Assembly: GCF_002250055.1 (NCBI RefSeq) | Contig: NZ_CP018866.1 | Coordinates: 4,026,869 to 4,090,868 of the forward strand | Length of the DNA stretch: 64,000 nt | Source: Sutcliffiella cohnii | GTDB lineage: Bacteria; Bacillota; Bacilli; Bacillales; Bacillaceae_I | Direction of reading: 5' to 3' | Shown: positions 43,133 to 52,277 of the stretch, in pieces | Numbering within the stretch: position 1 is the first letter of the stretch | Layout of the letters: the number at the start of each line of letters is the position of its first letter | Position numbers and translations under genes: made by a program | Notes under the pieces: model-generated | Told to the model about the DNA's origin: nothing | The model's database searches: none | The model's input: the letters and a program-made list of their open reading frames with translations, nothing else

Positions 43133-43594
43133 CTAACCAAGCTTAAAATACCACTTATAAAACCGCCATAGCAACATTAACGTTGCACCAACGGTTGACC
43201 ACGTAACATACCAATCCCAATAGATATAATGGACAAGATTTGTATTCTTTTCAAAAATGACTTCAAGGATAGTTAAAATGGTACAAAAGGAGACTAAATA
43301 TAAAACCCTTATCCTCATCTGTTTTTTAAACGGATAATATATACAAAAAAAGCTCCCGATAATTGGATACATGACAAACTCGAACAAGAAGCTTGTCCCA
43401 TTAACGCTAGCAAGCTCCCGAACAGGGTATTGTAACAACCCTAGTTGTACAGCAAGTAACCCAAGAAACCAAGCTACACATTGTTGAAAAGAAAAGGCTA
43501 TGCTCGCTTCTCTCCATTTATCCCTTGGGATATATGCTAACGAAATAATAGTAATCGCATACAAACAATACAGAAGCATTAGATCAATATTCAT
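43133..43594 (-). CDS. CBO0543-type integral membrane protein (copy 2)
   Basis: About 153 residues with five membrane helices and a pattern shared with the upstream gene: YIPRDKWREASIAFSFQQCVAWFLGLLAVQLGLLQYPVRE and YLVSFCTILTILEVIF, ending in WDWYVTWSTVGATLMLLWRFYKWYF. I take the ATG at 43594 (AAAGGAT site) over 43603. The start lies inside the end of the previous gene, so the two are coupled. The family is common in spore-formers; function unknown. Confidence 0.8.
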   Translation of the reverse strand: MNIDLMLLYCLYAITIISLAYIPRDKWREASIAFSFQQCVAWFLGLLAVQLGLLQYPVRELASVNGTSFLFEFVMYPIIGSFFCIYYPFKKQMRIRVLYLVSFCTILTILEVIFEKNTNLVHYIYWDWYVTWSTVGATLMLLWRFYKWYFKLG

Positions 43595-44075
43595 ATGTAT
43601 CATATCCTTTTGGTGGTTGATTCATCACCCACAACACATAACGACGACATATCCATAATTCAATAAGAAAATTAAAAAAGCTGCGAACAAGATTATCCCA
43701 TTTAATATCCATAATATTTGTAAACGTTCCTATTAGCGCCATAAAAGAAAGGATAATTCCTACCCACAATAAATAATGAACAAGTCGTCTAAAGTACCGA
43801 GCTTTATGCGGAAAAGATAATTGAAATAATACTGCCGCTGTTGGAAACACTAAATATTCCATCGTAAAATTTATTTTCGTCGCCTCTTTAAAAAATCGAA
43901 CTGGTGCCTCTAGTAACCCCGCATAGGTCAAACCGATACTAAAAACCCATGTTAACATTTGAAAAAACAAAAGTGCTGCCAATGCTTCTCGTAAACGATG
44001 GCGAGGTATTACCTTCCATAATATAATCGGTAAAATAATCCACAACATAATTAGCACTAAATAATCAAAGTTCAC
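43584..44075 (-). CDS. CBO0543-type integral membrane protein (copy 1)
   Basis: 163 residues, five membrane helices, with VIPRHRLREALAALLFFQMLTWVFSIGLTYAGLLEAPVR near the front, matching the block in its paralogue position by position. Ends with MNQPPKGYDTYEY, of which the coding DNA overlaps the next start. No enzymatic residues stand out. Confidence 0.8.
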   Translation of the reverse strand: MNFDYLVLIMLWIILPIILWKVIPRHRLREALAALLFFQMLTWVFSIGLTYAGLLEAPVRFFKEATKINFTMEYLVFPTAAVLFQLSFPHKARYFRRLVHYLLWVGIILSFMALIGTFTNIMDIKWDNLVRSFFNFLIELWICRRYVLWVMNQPPKGYDTYEY

Positions 44076-44206
44076 AGGGCTTCACCACCATATTAAAGTG
44101 TAAACTGTGATGCTTTTTTTCACAAAACGACAACTTTCGACATAAGAGATAGCATGCGCGAAATAATTCAATACTATGCAAATATTTATTCGTTCACCTA
44201 ATAAAC

Positions 44207-44249
44207 AAAAAGAGAGTTTAGCTAGTGAAAATAGCTAAACTCTCTTTTT
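44207..44249. terminator. Strong terminator behind the second sugar-binding lipoprotein
   Basis: A perfect 17-bp inverted repeat AAAAAGAGAGTTTAGCT / AGCTAAACTCTCTTTTT with a nine-base loop, T-rich on both sides. It ends the sugar-sensing operon on the minus strand, just behind the stop at 44254. Confidence 0.92.
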
Positions 44250-44253
44250 CCCT

Positions 44254-45312
44254 TTAATTTTCTTTATATACGTCTGCATACGAATGAAATCCATCAGCAA
44301 TTATTGTTTCATCTATATTTTTTTGATCAACTGGGATTGGGCGAAGAAAGACGGACGGTACCTCTTCTTTCTCATTATTCATCACTTGGTCTGTTTCCAT
44401 TTTTTCTCCTTTTGCCATCATAATTGCTATTTTCGCCGCTTCTTCTGTCAAAGCTTTAATCGGTTTGTACACTGTCATCGCTTGCTTTCCATCCACTATG
44501 TATTGAACGGCTGATAAATCAGCATCTTGGCCAGCAACTGGTATAGTCCCTGCAAGTCCATGTGCTGTTAGTGCCTCAATAATTCCTCCTGCCGTTGCAT
44601 CATTTGCAGCGATAACCGCATCTATCTCATTTTGGTTAGCTTTTAAAGCTTCTTCCATATAGGCGCGTGCATTTTCTGGATCCCAATTTTCCGTCCACTG
44701 GTCGTAGACAACCTGGATATCTCCTCTTTCGATAAATGGCTGCAGTACTTTAAACACACCTTTTTTAAGTAAATGCGCGTTATTATCTGTACTCGCACCG
44801 CCGATATATACATATTTTCCCTTTGGAACTAGTTTTGTTATTTCTTCTGCTTGTAATTGTCCTACTAATTCATTGTCAAAAGATATATACAAATCAACCG
44901 ACGAATTTTTAACTAGCCGATCGTATGAAATTACTTTAATACCGGCTAAATGAGCCTTTTTCACAATAGTTGCTACTGCTTCGGCATTATGAGGGACAAT
45001 AACGAGAATATTGATTCCTTCACTAATTAAGGACTCTGCTTGTACGATTTGTAAAGCATCATCTCCCTTTGCTTCTCTCACAAGCACTTCTGCTCCTAAG
45101 GCTTCCGCTGCCTCTTTAAAAAGCTCTCGATCCTTTGGCCAACGCTCTTCTTCTAACGTATCCATCGAAAAACCTATTTTAATCTTTTCTTCCGTATCCA
45201 GCGCAATGGACTCTTCTTTTTCAACAGGTAGTACTATGTTATTTTCGCCTTCACAAGCAGCCATAAATAATAGAAGTATGAATACAATAAGTTTCTTGAG
45301 CCTACTTCCCAT
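44254..45312 (-). CDS. Sugar-binding lipoprotein (XylF/ChvE-type), second copy
   Basis: 352 residues: signal peptide LIVFILLLFMAACEG with lipobox MAAC, then a type 1 periplasmic binding fold of the xylose/multiple-sugar kind. Diagnostic stretches: KIGFSMDTLEEERWPKDRELFKEAAEALGAEV, VIVPHNAEAVATIVKKAHLAGIKVISYDR, YISFDNELVGQLQAEEI, YIGGASTDNNAHLLKKG, AANDATAGGIIEAL and VAGQDADLSAVQYIVDGKQ. It is 13 bases behind the response regulator gene, so it is co-expressed with the sensor rather than with the transporter, and no second permease is present. Possible roles: an extra receptor feeding the MmsAB transporter, or a second ligand presenter for the sensor. Confidence 0.9.
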   Translation of the reverse strand: MGSRLKKLIVFILLLFMAACEGENNIVLPVEKEESIALDTEEKIKIGFSMDTLEEERWPKDRELFKEAAEALGAEVLVREAKGDDALQIVQAESLISEGINILVIVPHNAEAVATIVKKAHLAGIKVISYDRLVKNSSVDLYISFDNELVGQLQAEEITKLVPKGKYVYIGGASTDNNAHLLKKGVFKVLQPFIERGDIQVVYDQWTENWDPENARAYMEEALKANQNEIDAVIAANDATAGGIIEALTAHGLAGTIPVAGQDADLSAVQYIVDGKQAMTVYKPIKALTEEAAKIAIMMAKGEKMETDQVMNNEKEEVPSVFLRPIPVDQKNIDETIIADGFHSYADVYKEN

Positions 45313-45325
45313 CTCCTCACCCCTA

Positions 45326-46858
45326 TTAACCTTTCATACCGAGCAACGTTTTCCGGTATTCTCTAGGCGTTACGTGACACATTTTTTTAAACACTTTGCT
45401 AAAATAGTTTGGTTCATGATATCCAACTTCAATAGTAATTTCTTTTATACTTTTTTCAGGGTCTCCTAACATTTTCTTCGCCTTTTCAATTCGGCATTCT
45501 GTTAAAAATTCAATATAGTTAACCCCAAGCTTTTCCTTAAACATTTTACTAATATAAATCGGACTTAACCCTACTTTTCTACTTAACGTATCTAACGAAA
45601 TATCGTGTTGGGAGTTTTCCATAATATATTGCTTTATTTGATGGATTGTATCTGCTTCAATGTTGCGGTAATGTTTCTCATAATTTTGCTTCATTTCTTG
45701 TATTAGAGATGAAGTTTCCGTTCGTAACTGGCGGAAATTTTGTGTTTGATACGAATAAATAGGGGCTAGCGTTTCAATACCGATATCACTCATAACGGAC
45801 CAAATGGACCATAGCGCTTCCAAGACCAGTTGCTGTGAATGCTGGAGATCTAAACCCTCTACTTCGTAAGCTCGAATAAGATTTATTACATTCGTTTTCA
45901 CTTGATCCCATTCGCCAAGTCGAACTTGCTCGGAAAATTCCTTTTTAAGAAGTTTCGCCTCGTATCGAATGTCATTTCCGATTGGTACATCTTGAAAAAA
46001 ACGATATTTTACTGGGAGATTCTTATTCGCAGAAGCAATAGAAGCTTCCTGATAAGATTGGCGAATTTGCTCTAACGACTGACAAACATTACCTATCCCT
46101 ATAAACCAACCAGCTAACTGTTCCGAGTTGGCAATCGAAAGAATGTCTCGTGCGAGTAATATCGCTTGGGATCGGAATGAAACTTCAGGATTTCGAAAAA
46201 TAATAATCGGAAGTTGTCCGTCATATAAAGCCCCCATCCAGCCACTCTTACATTCTCTTACTTTTTCTTTTATTCGTGAGTACGTATACTCCGTTCCAAC
46301 TGGTACAACGACGTTCATGACAAACATCTCATTTGTTGAAGGGATTTCTACCATTTCGACAAGCATATCTACATGTACTTCATGCACATGATCAAATAGT
46401 AATTGTGTTACAATATCTGTTTCCACGAGTGCTAATGTTTTTTCAAGCATTTCACTCTGTATCTTACTTTCCGTAAAAAATTCGCGTTCTTCTTCAATTT
46501 CCTTTAACACTTTTCCAACTGTCGCTCTAATTTCACTAACTTTACTTGGCTTTAAAATATAATCTTTTGCTCCTAATTTTAAAGCGGACTGCACATAGTT
46601 GAACGTATCAAATGCCGTCACCATCACAAATTTAATAGTCGGATATTCTGCATGTATCTGCTCAATCGCCTCTAGTCCATTCATGCCTGGCATTTGAATA
46701 TCCATTAATACTAAATCTGGTTGAAACATTCTAGTAATTTCAATAGCTTGATAACCATTGTTTGCTTGTTCGATTTTCAGCTCAGGGAAGGCTCTGTTCA
46801 AAATGGCCATCATCCCTTCTCGCTCAATTTGTTCGTCATCCACAATTAAGAGTTTCAT
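45326..46858 (-). CDS. Response regulator with AraC-type output domain (YesN-like)
   Basis: 510 residues. The receiver domain (1-125) has Asp7/Asp8, the phospho-acceptor Asp53 in VLMDIQMPGMNG and Lys103 in DYILKPSK. The middle (about 150-390) is a YesN-type linker region. The C-terminal AraC domain with two helix-turn-helix units (about 408-506) has SLDTLSRKVGLSPIYISKMFKEKLGVN and IKEITIEVGYHEPNYFSKVFKKM. It should activate the transporter operon at 53.4 kb on a signal from the kinase. The gene start overlaps the kinase end by 23 bases, so translation is coupled. Confidence 0.94.
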   Translation of the reverse strand: MKLLIVDDEQIEREGMMAILNRAFPELKIEQANNGYQAIEITRMFQPDLVLMDIQMPGMNGLEAIEQIHAEYPTIKFVMVTAFDTFNYVQSALKLGAKDYILKPSKVSEIRATVGKVLKEIEEEREFFTESKIQSEMLEKTLALVETDIVTQLLFDHVHEVHVDMLVEMVEIPSTNEMFVMNVVVPVGTEYTYSRIKEKVRECKSGWMGALYDGQLPIIIFRNPEVSFRSQAILLARDILSIANSEQLAGWFIGIGNVCQSLEQIRQSYQEASIASANKNLPVKYRFFQDVPIGNDIRYEAKLLKKEFSEQVRLGEWDQVKTNVINLIRAYEVEGLDLQHSQQLVLEALWSIWSVMSDIGIETLAPIYSYQTQNFRQLRTETSSLIQEMKQNYEKHYRNIEADTIHQIKQYIMENSQHDISLDTLSRKVGLSPIYISKMFKEKLGVNYIEFLTECRIEKAKKMLGDPEKSIKEITIEVGYHEPNYFSKVFKKMCHVTPREYRKTLLGMKG

Positions 46859-48293
46859 TTGTTATCGCCTCTTTATTTTTTGGAATTTTTAATACGACGT
46901 TCGTTCCTATCCCGACAGTACTTTTTATTTCCATAACGTCTTCTTTATTAAAGAAGAGACGCAATCGTTTCACGACATTGCTAAACCCTATACCCGTTGA
47001 ATGCCCTTCTGCCTGCACAGGATTTTCTGTTAATAGTTGCTCCATCTTCTCTATTGACATCCCTACCCCGTCGTCTTCTATCTCAATAGACACATACTCT
47101 CCACTATCGATTACCCGAACAGTAATAGTCCCTCCATCCACTCTAGGTTCTACTGCATGAATGACGGCATTTTCAATAATCGGCTGTAACGTAAGCGCAG
47201 GTATGTTTACATGTAAGCAAGTTTCATCTATTTCTAAATGAAGATGGAGGCGGTCCGTAAACCTAGCTTTTTGAATATCCATATATTGCTTTAACACGAT
47301 TAATTCGTCATGAAGTGTAACAGACCGATCTATTTGCTTTAAATTGTATCGAAGGAGATCCGCAACACTTACTAGTAAATCACTAATTTCTTCTGATCCC
47401 TCTAAATAAGCCTTTTTCGAAAGAGTATTTAATGTATTAAACAAAAAATGCGGGTTAATTTGACTTTGCAAACTACGAAAATGGCTCTCCTGCAATAGGA
47501 TTTTATTTTGTTGGAGCTCATGTTCTAATTTTGCTTTTTCTTTTATTTGCTTTATTAAGTTATTAATATTGTTTCGCATATGGTCGAATGTTCGGGCGAG
47601 AAAAGCAATCTCATCCTTCGTTTTCACATTAATCGGTTGATTAAAGTGTCCTTTCGCCAGCTCACTAGCAGCTTTCGTCAACTGCTGTATCGGTCTCGTA
47701 ATAGTTAATGAAAACCAATACGTAATGAGCAGGAGCAAGAAAGAAGTTAGTAAAATTAGTAAAAACCCTAGTTTCACTAGTTCAATAGACTGTTCCATAA
47801 TTCCACGATAAAACGGTTCATGAGTTTTCAATTCCATATCGATTAACGTGAGAGTCATTTCCGAAATGTAATTAGAAATTCTAGTAGCTTCCGCTAAATC
47901 CTTTACAGCCGCCTCTGTATCTTTTTCTACTTTTAACAGCCTGTCCGTCGTTTCTACTAAACTATCTATTAAATGGATATAATTTGTTAGCGTAAAACTA
48001 TTTTCTATATTTCTAACGGATAAAACATCATACTTCGCCGTTTCTATTTCCTTTTTACTTCCCTCTAACCGCTTTAAATTATCAAGCGAAGAATCTAGCA
48101 TATAATTATTCAAATCGGTGATGACTTGATGACTAGATCGCGTTACTTCATTCAAGACTAAATAACGATTCAAAATATCGTTATATTTAACTTGTGTTTG
48201 ATGATTGTAATATGTAAGCGTTATCCAAATTGCCGACATGATTAAAATCACAATGGTCGTAAGCAGTAATATTTTTCTTTGAATACTTATCAT
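46836..48293 (-). CDS. Sensor histidine kinase (YesM/LytS-like)
   Basis: 485 residues. TM helix at about 8-27, helical extracytoplasmic domain (28-170), TM at about 173-196, HAMP (197-248), then a His_kinase/HATPase module with phospho-acceptor His282 (QSQINPHFLFNTLN), N box IIENAVIHAV and G1 box EIEDDGVGM. The small helical sensor domain contains no sugar-binding fold of its own. The ligand is most likely supplied by the membrane-anchored binding protein encoded just upstream (ATGA overlap), as in the XylFII-LytS type of three-component sensor. Confidence 0.94.
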   Translation of the reverse strand: MISIQRKILLLTTIVILIMSAIWITLTYYNHQTQVKYNDILNRYLVLNEVTRSSHQVITDLNNYMLDSSLDNLKRLEGSKKEIETAKYDVLSVRNIENSFTLTNYIHLIDSLVETTDRLLKVEKDTEAAVKDLAEATRISNYISEMTLTLIDMELKTHEPFYRGIMEQSIELVKLGFLLILLTSFLLLLITYWFSLTITRPIQQLTKAASELAKGHFNQPINVKTKDEIAFLARTFDHMRNNINNLIKQIKEKAKLEHELQQNKILLQESHFRSLQSQINPHFLFNTLNTLSKKAYLEGSEEISDLLVSVADLLRYNLKQIDRSVTLHDELIVLKQYMDIQKARFTDRLHLHLEIDETCLHVNIPALTLQPIIENAVIHAVEPRVDGGTITVRVIDSGEYVSIEIEDDGVGMSIEKMEQLLTENPVQAEGHSTGIGFSNVVKRLRLFFNKEDVMEIKSTVGIGTNVVLKIPKNKEAITNETLNCG

Positions 48294-49270
48294 TGCTGTT
48301 GTTCGCCCTTCAATATATGAATATCAGTAAAATAACCGTTAATATCAAGAGGTACAGTATCGCCATTTAGCCAGTTAATAAGCTTTTTTACACTTATTTC
48401 GCCAATCATTTCGGGACTTTGCTCAATAACACCATCAATTTTTCCGTCTGATAATAGCGGAAGTGATTCTTGTCCATCATCGAACGAATAAATAAAGTAA
48501 GGCTCCACTTGAGAGCGTCTACTAATTTCTTGAACCATTGGACCAACGATTTTCGCGTTGACAGCAATAAACGCATCAACATTAGGCATTTCATTTAATA
48601 CCTCTCTCGTTCTCGAAATAACTTGATCTCGCGTTTCCGATGTTTCTGCTTCCAACGTTTGAATACTAGGATAGCGTTTCAACACACTTTTTATTCCTTC
48701 AAGCCGCTGTCTTTGATAATATTCATGTTGATTGTCGTAAAGAAGGACAACATTCCCGCTCATCCCCATGTCTTCCACTAACTGTTTTGCGATTAGCCTA
48801 CCAGCTTCTAATTGGTCAGAACCAACATACGTTCTTCTCAAACTCTCTGCCATCGGGACGTCATTCGCAACCGTAATAATAGGTATCCCGTAAAACGCTG
48901 CTTTCACTTTCGTTAGCTCTTTAAACTCGTCCGTATCAAGCCCTTGTACAATAATTCCATCCATTTTGGAATGAATCGCTAACTCTAATTTTTCAAGAAA
49001 TTCTTCAGGATTGTTACTGTAGCTTCCCCATATTTCTAAACTAGCTCCATCCGCCTCCGCCTGTTTTTCCGCTCCAAGCCCGACTTTATTCCAAAATGTC
49101 GTTTCTATGTCTCTCGTTATTAAAACTAACCGGTATTGAGATTTTTCTTGCTTTATAGCTTCGGGTAATTCAGCATTAATCCGCAAGACAATGTTTGCCG
49201 AAACAAAAATGAGGTAACAAAGGGAGACAAATACAACGCCAAGTATTACGTAAGCATATTTACGCAACAT
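48290..49270 (-). CDS. Membrane-anchored sugar-binding sensor protein (XylFII-like)
   Basis: 326 residues: one N-terminal uncleaved helix (YVILGVVFVSLCYLIFVSANIV) without lipobox, then a type 1 periplasmic binding fold. Ligand-side segments are YRLVLITRDIETTFWNKVGLGAE, GIIVQGLDTDEFKEL, IPIITVANDVPMAE, RTYVGSDQLEAGRLIAKQL and FIAVNAKIVGPM. It is anchored at the outer face next to the sensor kinase, with which it overlaps by four bases, and should bring the sugar signal to it. The nearest model is XylFII of the xylose XylFII-LytS/YesN system of clostridia. The ligand could be another aldose; this cannot be read from the sequence. Confidence 0.88.
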   Translation of the reverse strand: MLRKYAYVILGVVFVSLCYLIFVSANIVLRINAELPEAIKQEKSQYRLVLITRDIETTFWNKVGLGAEKQAEADGASLEIWGSYSNNPEEFLEKLELAIHSKMDGIIVQGLDTDEFKELTKVKAAFYGIPIITVANDVPMAESLRRTYVGSDQLEAGRLIAKQLVEDMGMSGNVVLLYDNQHEYYQRQRLEGIKSVLKRYPSIQTLEAETSETRDQVISRTREVLNEMPNVDAFIAVNAKIVGPMVQEISRRSQVEPYFIYSFDDGQESLPLLSDGKIDGVIEQSPEMIGEISVKKLINWLNGDTVPLDINGYFTDIHILKGEQQQ

Positions 49271-49443
49271 TCTATCTCCTTTCTCTTGTGCTCGTAATCG
49301 TTTTGAAATTTCGTATATTATTAGTTTGATTCTATCAGCCTAGGTAAAAAAGCGCATTCTTTTTTTACTTTCAATAAATTACTACCAGACATTGTTAAAA
49401 GGCCTCCCCATTTTCCAGGTGAAAGCCTCCTCGTTGCAAACCT

Positions 49444-50619
49444 TTATTTTCCTTTTCTTCTCGTCATAACATCAAAAATAACTGCTAATGCAAGTACGCC
49501 ACCTTTAATCATGTATTGATAGGAAATACCAACACCTAGCAAGTTCATTCCACTCGTTAACGATGCCATAACGACAGCACCGACGATCGCACCTGTCACT
49601 TTACCAACTCCACCTGCTGCTGATACACCACCAACGTAAGCTGCTGCAATCGCATCAAGCTCAAATAACGTACCTGCAGTTGTTGTTGCAGCTTGTAATC
49701 GAGAGGTAAATAAAATACCTGATAACGCAGATAGCAATCCCATCGAACCGAAAACGATGTACGTTATTTTTTTAACATTAATACCGCTTAAATGTGCTGC
49801 TTCTGGGTTACTACCAACTGCATAAATATGTCTACCTAACACTGTTTTCGTAGTGAAGAAGTGATACACTAAAACAACTAATAAAATGATGATTACAGTC
49901 CATGAGAAACCGTTGTATCCAGCTAAAACCCATGTGATTCCAGCAATAATTGCTGATACAAATATTAATTGTAAAATAAAGATCTGTTTAGAAACTACTT
50001 CAAAACTGTACTTCAATTTGTTACGACGGTTCGAAATCGCACTATAAATATAGAAGACTATTCCTAGTGCACCAATTAATAAAGAGAGTAAGTGTAATCC
50101 GCCAATTTGCATCATGGACGGGATATAGCCATTCCCGATCGCATTAAATGCATCATTTTGAACGATAATCGTACCTGATTTTTCTGTTACTTGTAAAATA
50201 GCTCCACGATAAATTAACCAACCAGCTAGTGTTGCTACGAAAGCTGGAATACCGACTTTTGCAACTAAAAATCCTGTGAACAATCCTGCAATAATACCTA
50301 ATCCTAAAATAACTGGGATAACTACATACACGGGTAATCCATATTGCATTAGTAAAATAGCTGCAATTGCACCGAGGAATCCTGCTAAAAATCCGATCGA
50401 TAAATCGATATGTCTAATGACGATAACGAGCATAACACCTACTGCAAGAACCGCAATATATCCTGCAGAATCTAGTAAGTTACTAATGTTACGAGAAGAT
50501 ATAAATAATCCGTCTGTAAGAATAGTAAAGATAAGAAAAATAACAAACAAAGCGATATACATTCCGTAGTCACGGATATTTTTACTGATCAACGTTTTAA
50601 CGTCACTTATTAAATTCAT
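49444..50619 (-). CDS. mmsB: Multiple-monosaccharide ABC transporter permease (MmsB/GguB/XylH-like)
   Basis: 391 residues, about ten membrane helices, of the RbsC/XylH class. Diagnostic parts: SRNISNLLDSAGYIAVLAVGVMLVIVIRHIDLSIG at the front, the loop TVLGRHIYAVGSNPEAAHLSGI and GGVSAAGGVGKVTGAIVGAVVMASLTSGMNLLGV near the end. The long middle insertion with a positively charged loop (SNRRNKLKYSFEVVSKQ) is typical of the GguB/XylH subgroup rather than of ribose permeases. AGGAGG precedes the ATG, 12 bases after the ATPase gene. The exact sugar (xylose, arabinose, galactose) is not certain. Confidence 0.9.
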   Translation of the reverse strand: MNLISDVKTLISKNIRDYGMYIALFVIFLIFTILTDGLFISSRNISNLLDSAGYIAVLAVGVMLVIVIRHIDLSIGFLAGFLGAIAAILLMQYGLPVYVVIPVILGLGIIAGLFTGFLVAKVGIPAFVATLAGWLIYRGAILQVTEKSGTIIVQNDAFNAIGNGYIPSMMQIGGLHLLSLLIGALGIVFYIYSAISNRRNKLKYSFEVVSKQIFILQLIFVSAIIAGITWVLAGYNGFSWTVIIILLVVLVYHFFTTKTVLGRHIYAVGSNPEAAHLSGINVKKITYIVFGSMGLLSALSGILFTSRLQAATTTAGTLFELDAIAAAYVGGVSAAGGVGKVTGAIVGAVVMASLTSGMNLLGVGISYQYMIKGGVLALAVIFDVMTRRKGK

Positions 50620-50631
50620 TGGTTTAGCCTC

Positions 50632-52152
50632 CTATTGTGTTGCAAGTTGCATTATTTTTTCTTGGTCGGCTTCTTCTATTGGTAATTCGCCTTTTATTTC
50701 TCCTTCAGCCATGACATATACTCTGTCACTCATTCCCAATACTTCTCCAAGCTCGGAAGATATCATAATAATACTCATTCCTTCTTCAATCAGCTTGTTC
50801 ATGACCGTATAAATTTCAAATTTCGCCCCTACGTCAATTCCCCGAGTAGGTTCATCTAATATGAGGAGTTTAGGGCCGACAAATAGCCACTTTCCTAACG
50901 AAACTTTTTGCTGGTTACCACCGCTTAATTTTCCAACGAGTTGTTCTAACGAGGCAGCTTTTATGTGCAACGATGACTTGTAATTGTCTGCTACTTTAAT
51001 TTCCTCGTTGTCATTAATAACTCCGTTGCTCGCAATTCCATGTAAATTGGCGGCAGAAATATTGCTTTTAATGTCTTGCGCTAAAAACAACCCATCTCCC
51101 TTTCGATCTTCCGTAACGTACGCGATACCAGATTTAATTGCGTCACTAGGATGCTTTAACACTTTCGGAACTCCATCTAGCATTAAATCCCCTTGCAATT
51201 TATACCCTTTCGCATTACCGAAAATACTTAAGGCAAGTTCCGTTCGACCAGAGCCCATTAAGCCTGCCAAACCAATAATTTCACCTTTTCTAACGTTAAG
51301 GTTTGCATTTTTCACTACATGTCTGCTTAGCTTTTGATCATATGCAGACCAATTTTTTAACTCTAGTACGTTCTCTCCAAATACTTTCTTTTCTCGCTTC
51401 GGATAAATATCTTTGATTTCACGACCTACCATGTTTTTAATAATCGTATTTTCTGTTACTTCTCCTTTAGATGCATCTAACGTTCCAATTGTTTGTCCGT
51501 CACGAATAACCGTTGCATTGTCCGCTATCGAAATAACTTCTTTCAATTTATGAGAAATCATAATACAAGTAATTCCTTGTTTCCGAAGGCCATCTAATAG
51601 TTTTAATAAGTTCTCACTATCATCTTCATTTAATGCCGCAGTTGGTTCATCGAGGATGAGAAGTTTTACGTCTTTACTTAACGCTTTCGCAATTTCAATT
51701 AGCTGACGTTTCCCTACACCTAAATCTTTGACAAGCGTTTCTGGATTCACATCGAGATTCACTTTTTCTAGTAGCTTTTTCGCTTCTACAATCGTCTCAT
51801 TCCAGTCAATGAATCCTCTCTGCTTCATTTCATTGCCGGCGAATATATTTTCATAAACTGTGAGATCTGGAAACAGAGCTAACTCCTGGTAAATGATGAC
51901 GATGCCCGCTTGAACACTATCGCTAATTTTATTAAATTGTTGTATATTACCTTCGTAAACAATATCTCCTCCGTAAGTTCCATAAGGATAAACACCACTA
52001 AGTACTTTCATTAGTGTTGACTTTCCAGCCCCATTTTCACCAACTAAACAGTGAATCTCACCCTTTTTTACCTTAAAATTGACATTGTCGAGCGCCTTCA
52101 CTCCCGTAAATTCCTTTGAAATCTGTTTCATCTCCAGTATATATTCGCTCAT
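50632..52152 (-). CDS. mmsA: Multiple-monosaccharide ABC transporter ATPase (MmsA/GguA/XylG-like)
   Basis: 506 residues with two ABC domains, as in RbsA/XylG. First half: Walker A GENGAGKST, signature VGKRQLIEIAKAL, Walker B LLILDEPTAAL. Second half: the degenerate Walker A GLMGSGRTE, signature LSGGNQQKVSLGKW, Walker B LLILDEPTRGID. The phrase VYPYGTYGGDIVYEG is usual in the GguA/XylG subgroup. It energises uptake by the adjacent permease. A hairpin-forming element separates it from the binding-protein gene upstream. Confidence 0.94.
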   Translation of the reverse strand: MSEYILEMKQISKEFTGVKALDNVNFKVKKGEIHCLVGENGAGKSTLMKVLSGVYPYGTYGGDIVYEGNIQQFNKISDSVQAGIVIIYQELALFPDLTVYENIFAGNEMKQRGFIDWNETIVEAKKLLEKVNLDVNPETLVKDLGVGKRQLIEIAKALSKDVKLLILDEPTAALNEDDSENLLKLLDGLRKQGITCIMISHKLKEVISIADNATVIRDGQTIGTLDASKGEVTENTIIKNMVGREIKDIYPKREKKVFGENVLELKNWSAYDQKLSRHVVKNANLNVRKGEIIGLAGLMGSGRTELALSIFGNAKGYKLQGDLMLDGVPKVLKHPSDAIKSGIAYVTEDRKGDGLFLAQDIKSNISAANLHGIASNGVINDNEEIKVADNYKSSLHIKAASLEQLVGKLSGGNQQKVSLGKWLFVGPKLLILDEPTRGIDVGAKFEIYTVMNKLIEEGMSIIMISSELGEVLGMSDRVYVMAEGEIKGELPIEEADQEKIMQLATQ

Positions 52153-52186
52153 TTAATTTTCCTCCAAACAAAACAGCTATATTAAT

Positions 52187-52262
52187 GGGGCTGTCCGTTA
52201 GCGCCTCGCTCTCCCATTTAGTAAATGGGGGTGCATGGCGCTTATGTTTTCGGACAGCTCCG
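52187..52262 (-). repeat. Large palindromic element between binding protein and ATPase genes
   Basis: GGGGCTGTCCG at the left pairs with CGGACAGCTCC at the right. An inner pair AGCGCC / GGCGCT and a core CCCATTTA / AATGGG sit inside, giving one long cruciform. It ends in GTTTTT on the plus strand. It looks like a mobile palindromic repeat taken into the operon as a hairpin behind the binding-protein gene, where it may cut or stabilise the transcript. Confidence 0.7.
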
Positions 52263-52277
52263 TTTTTCTTCTATTAA

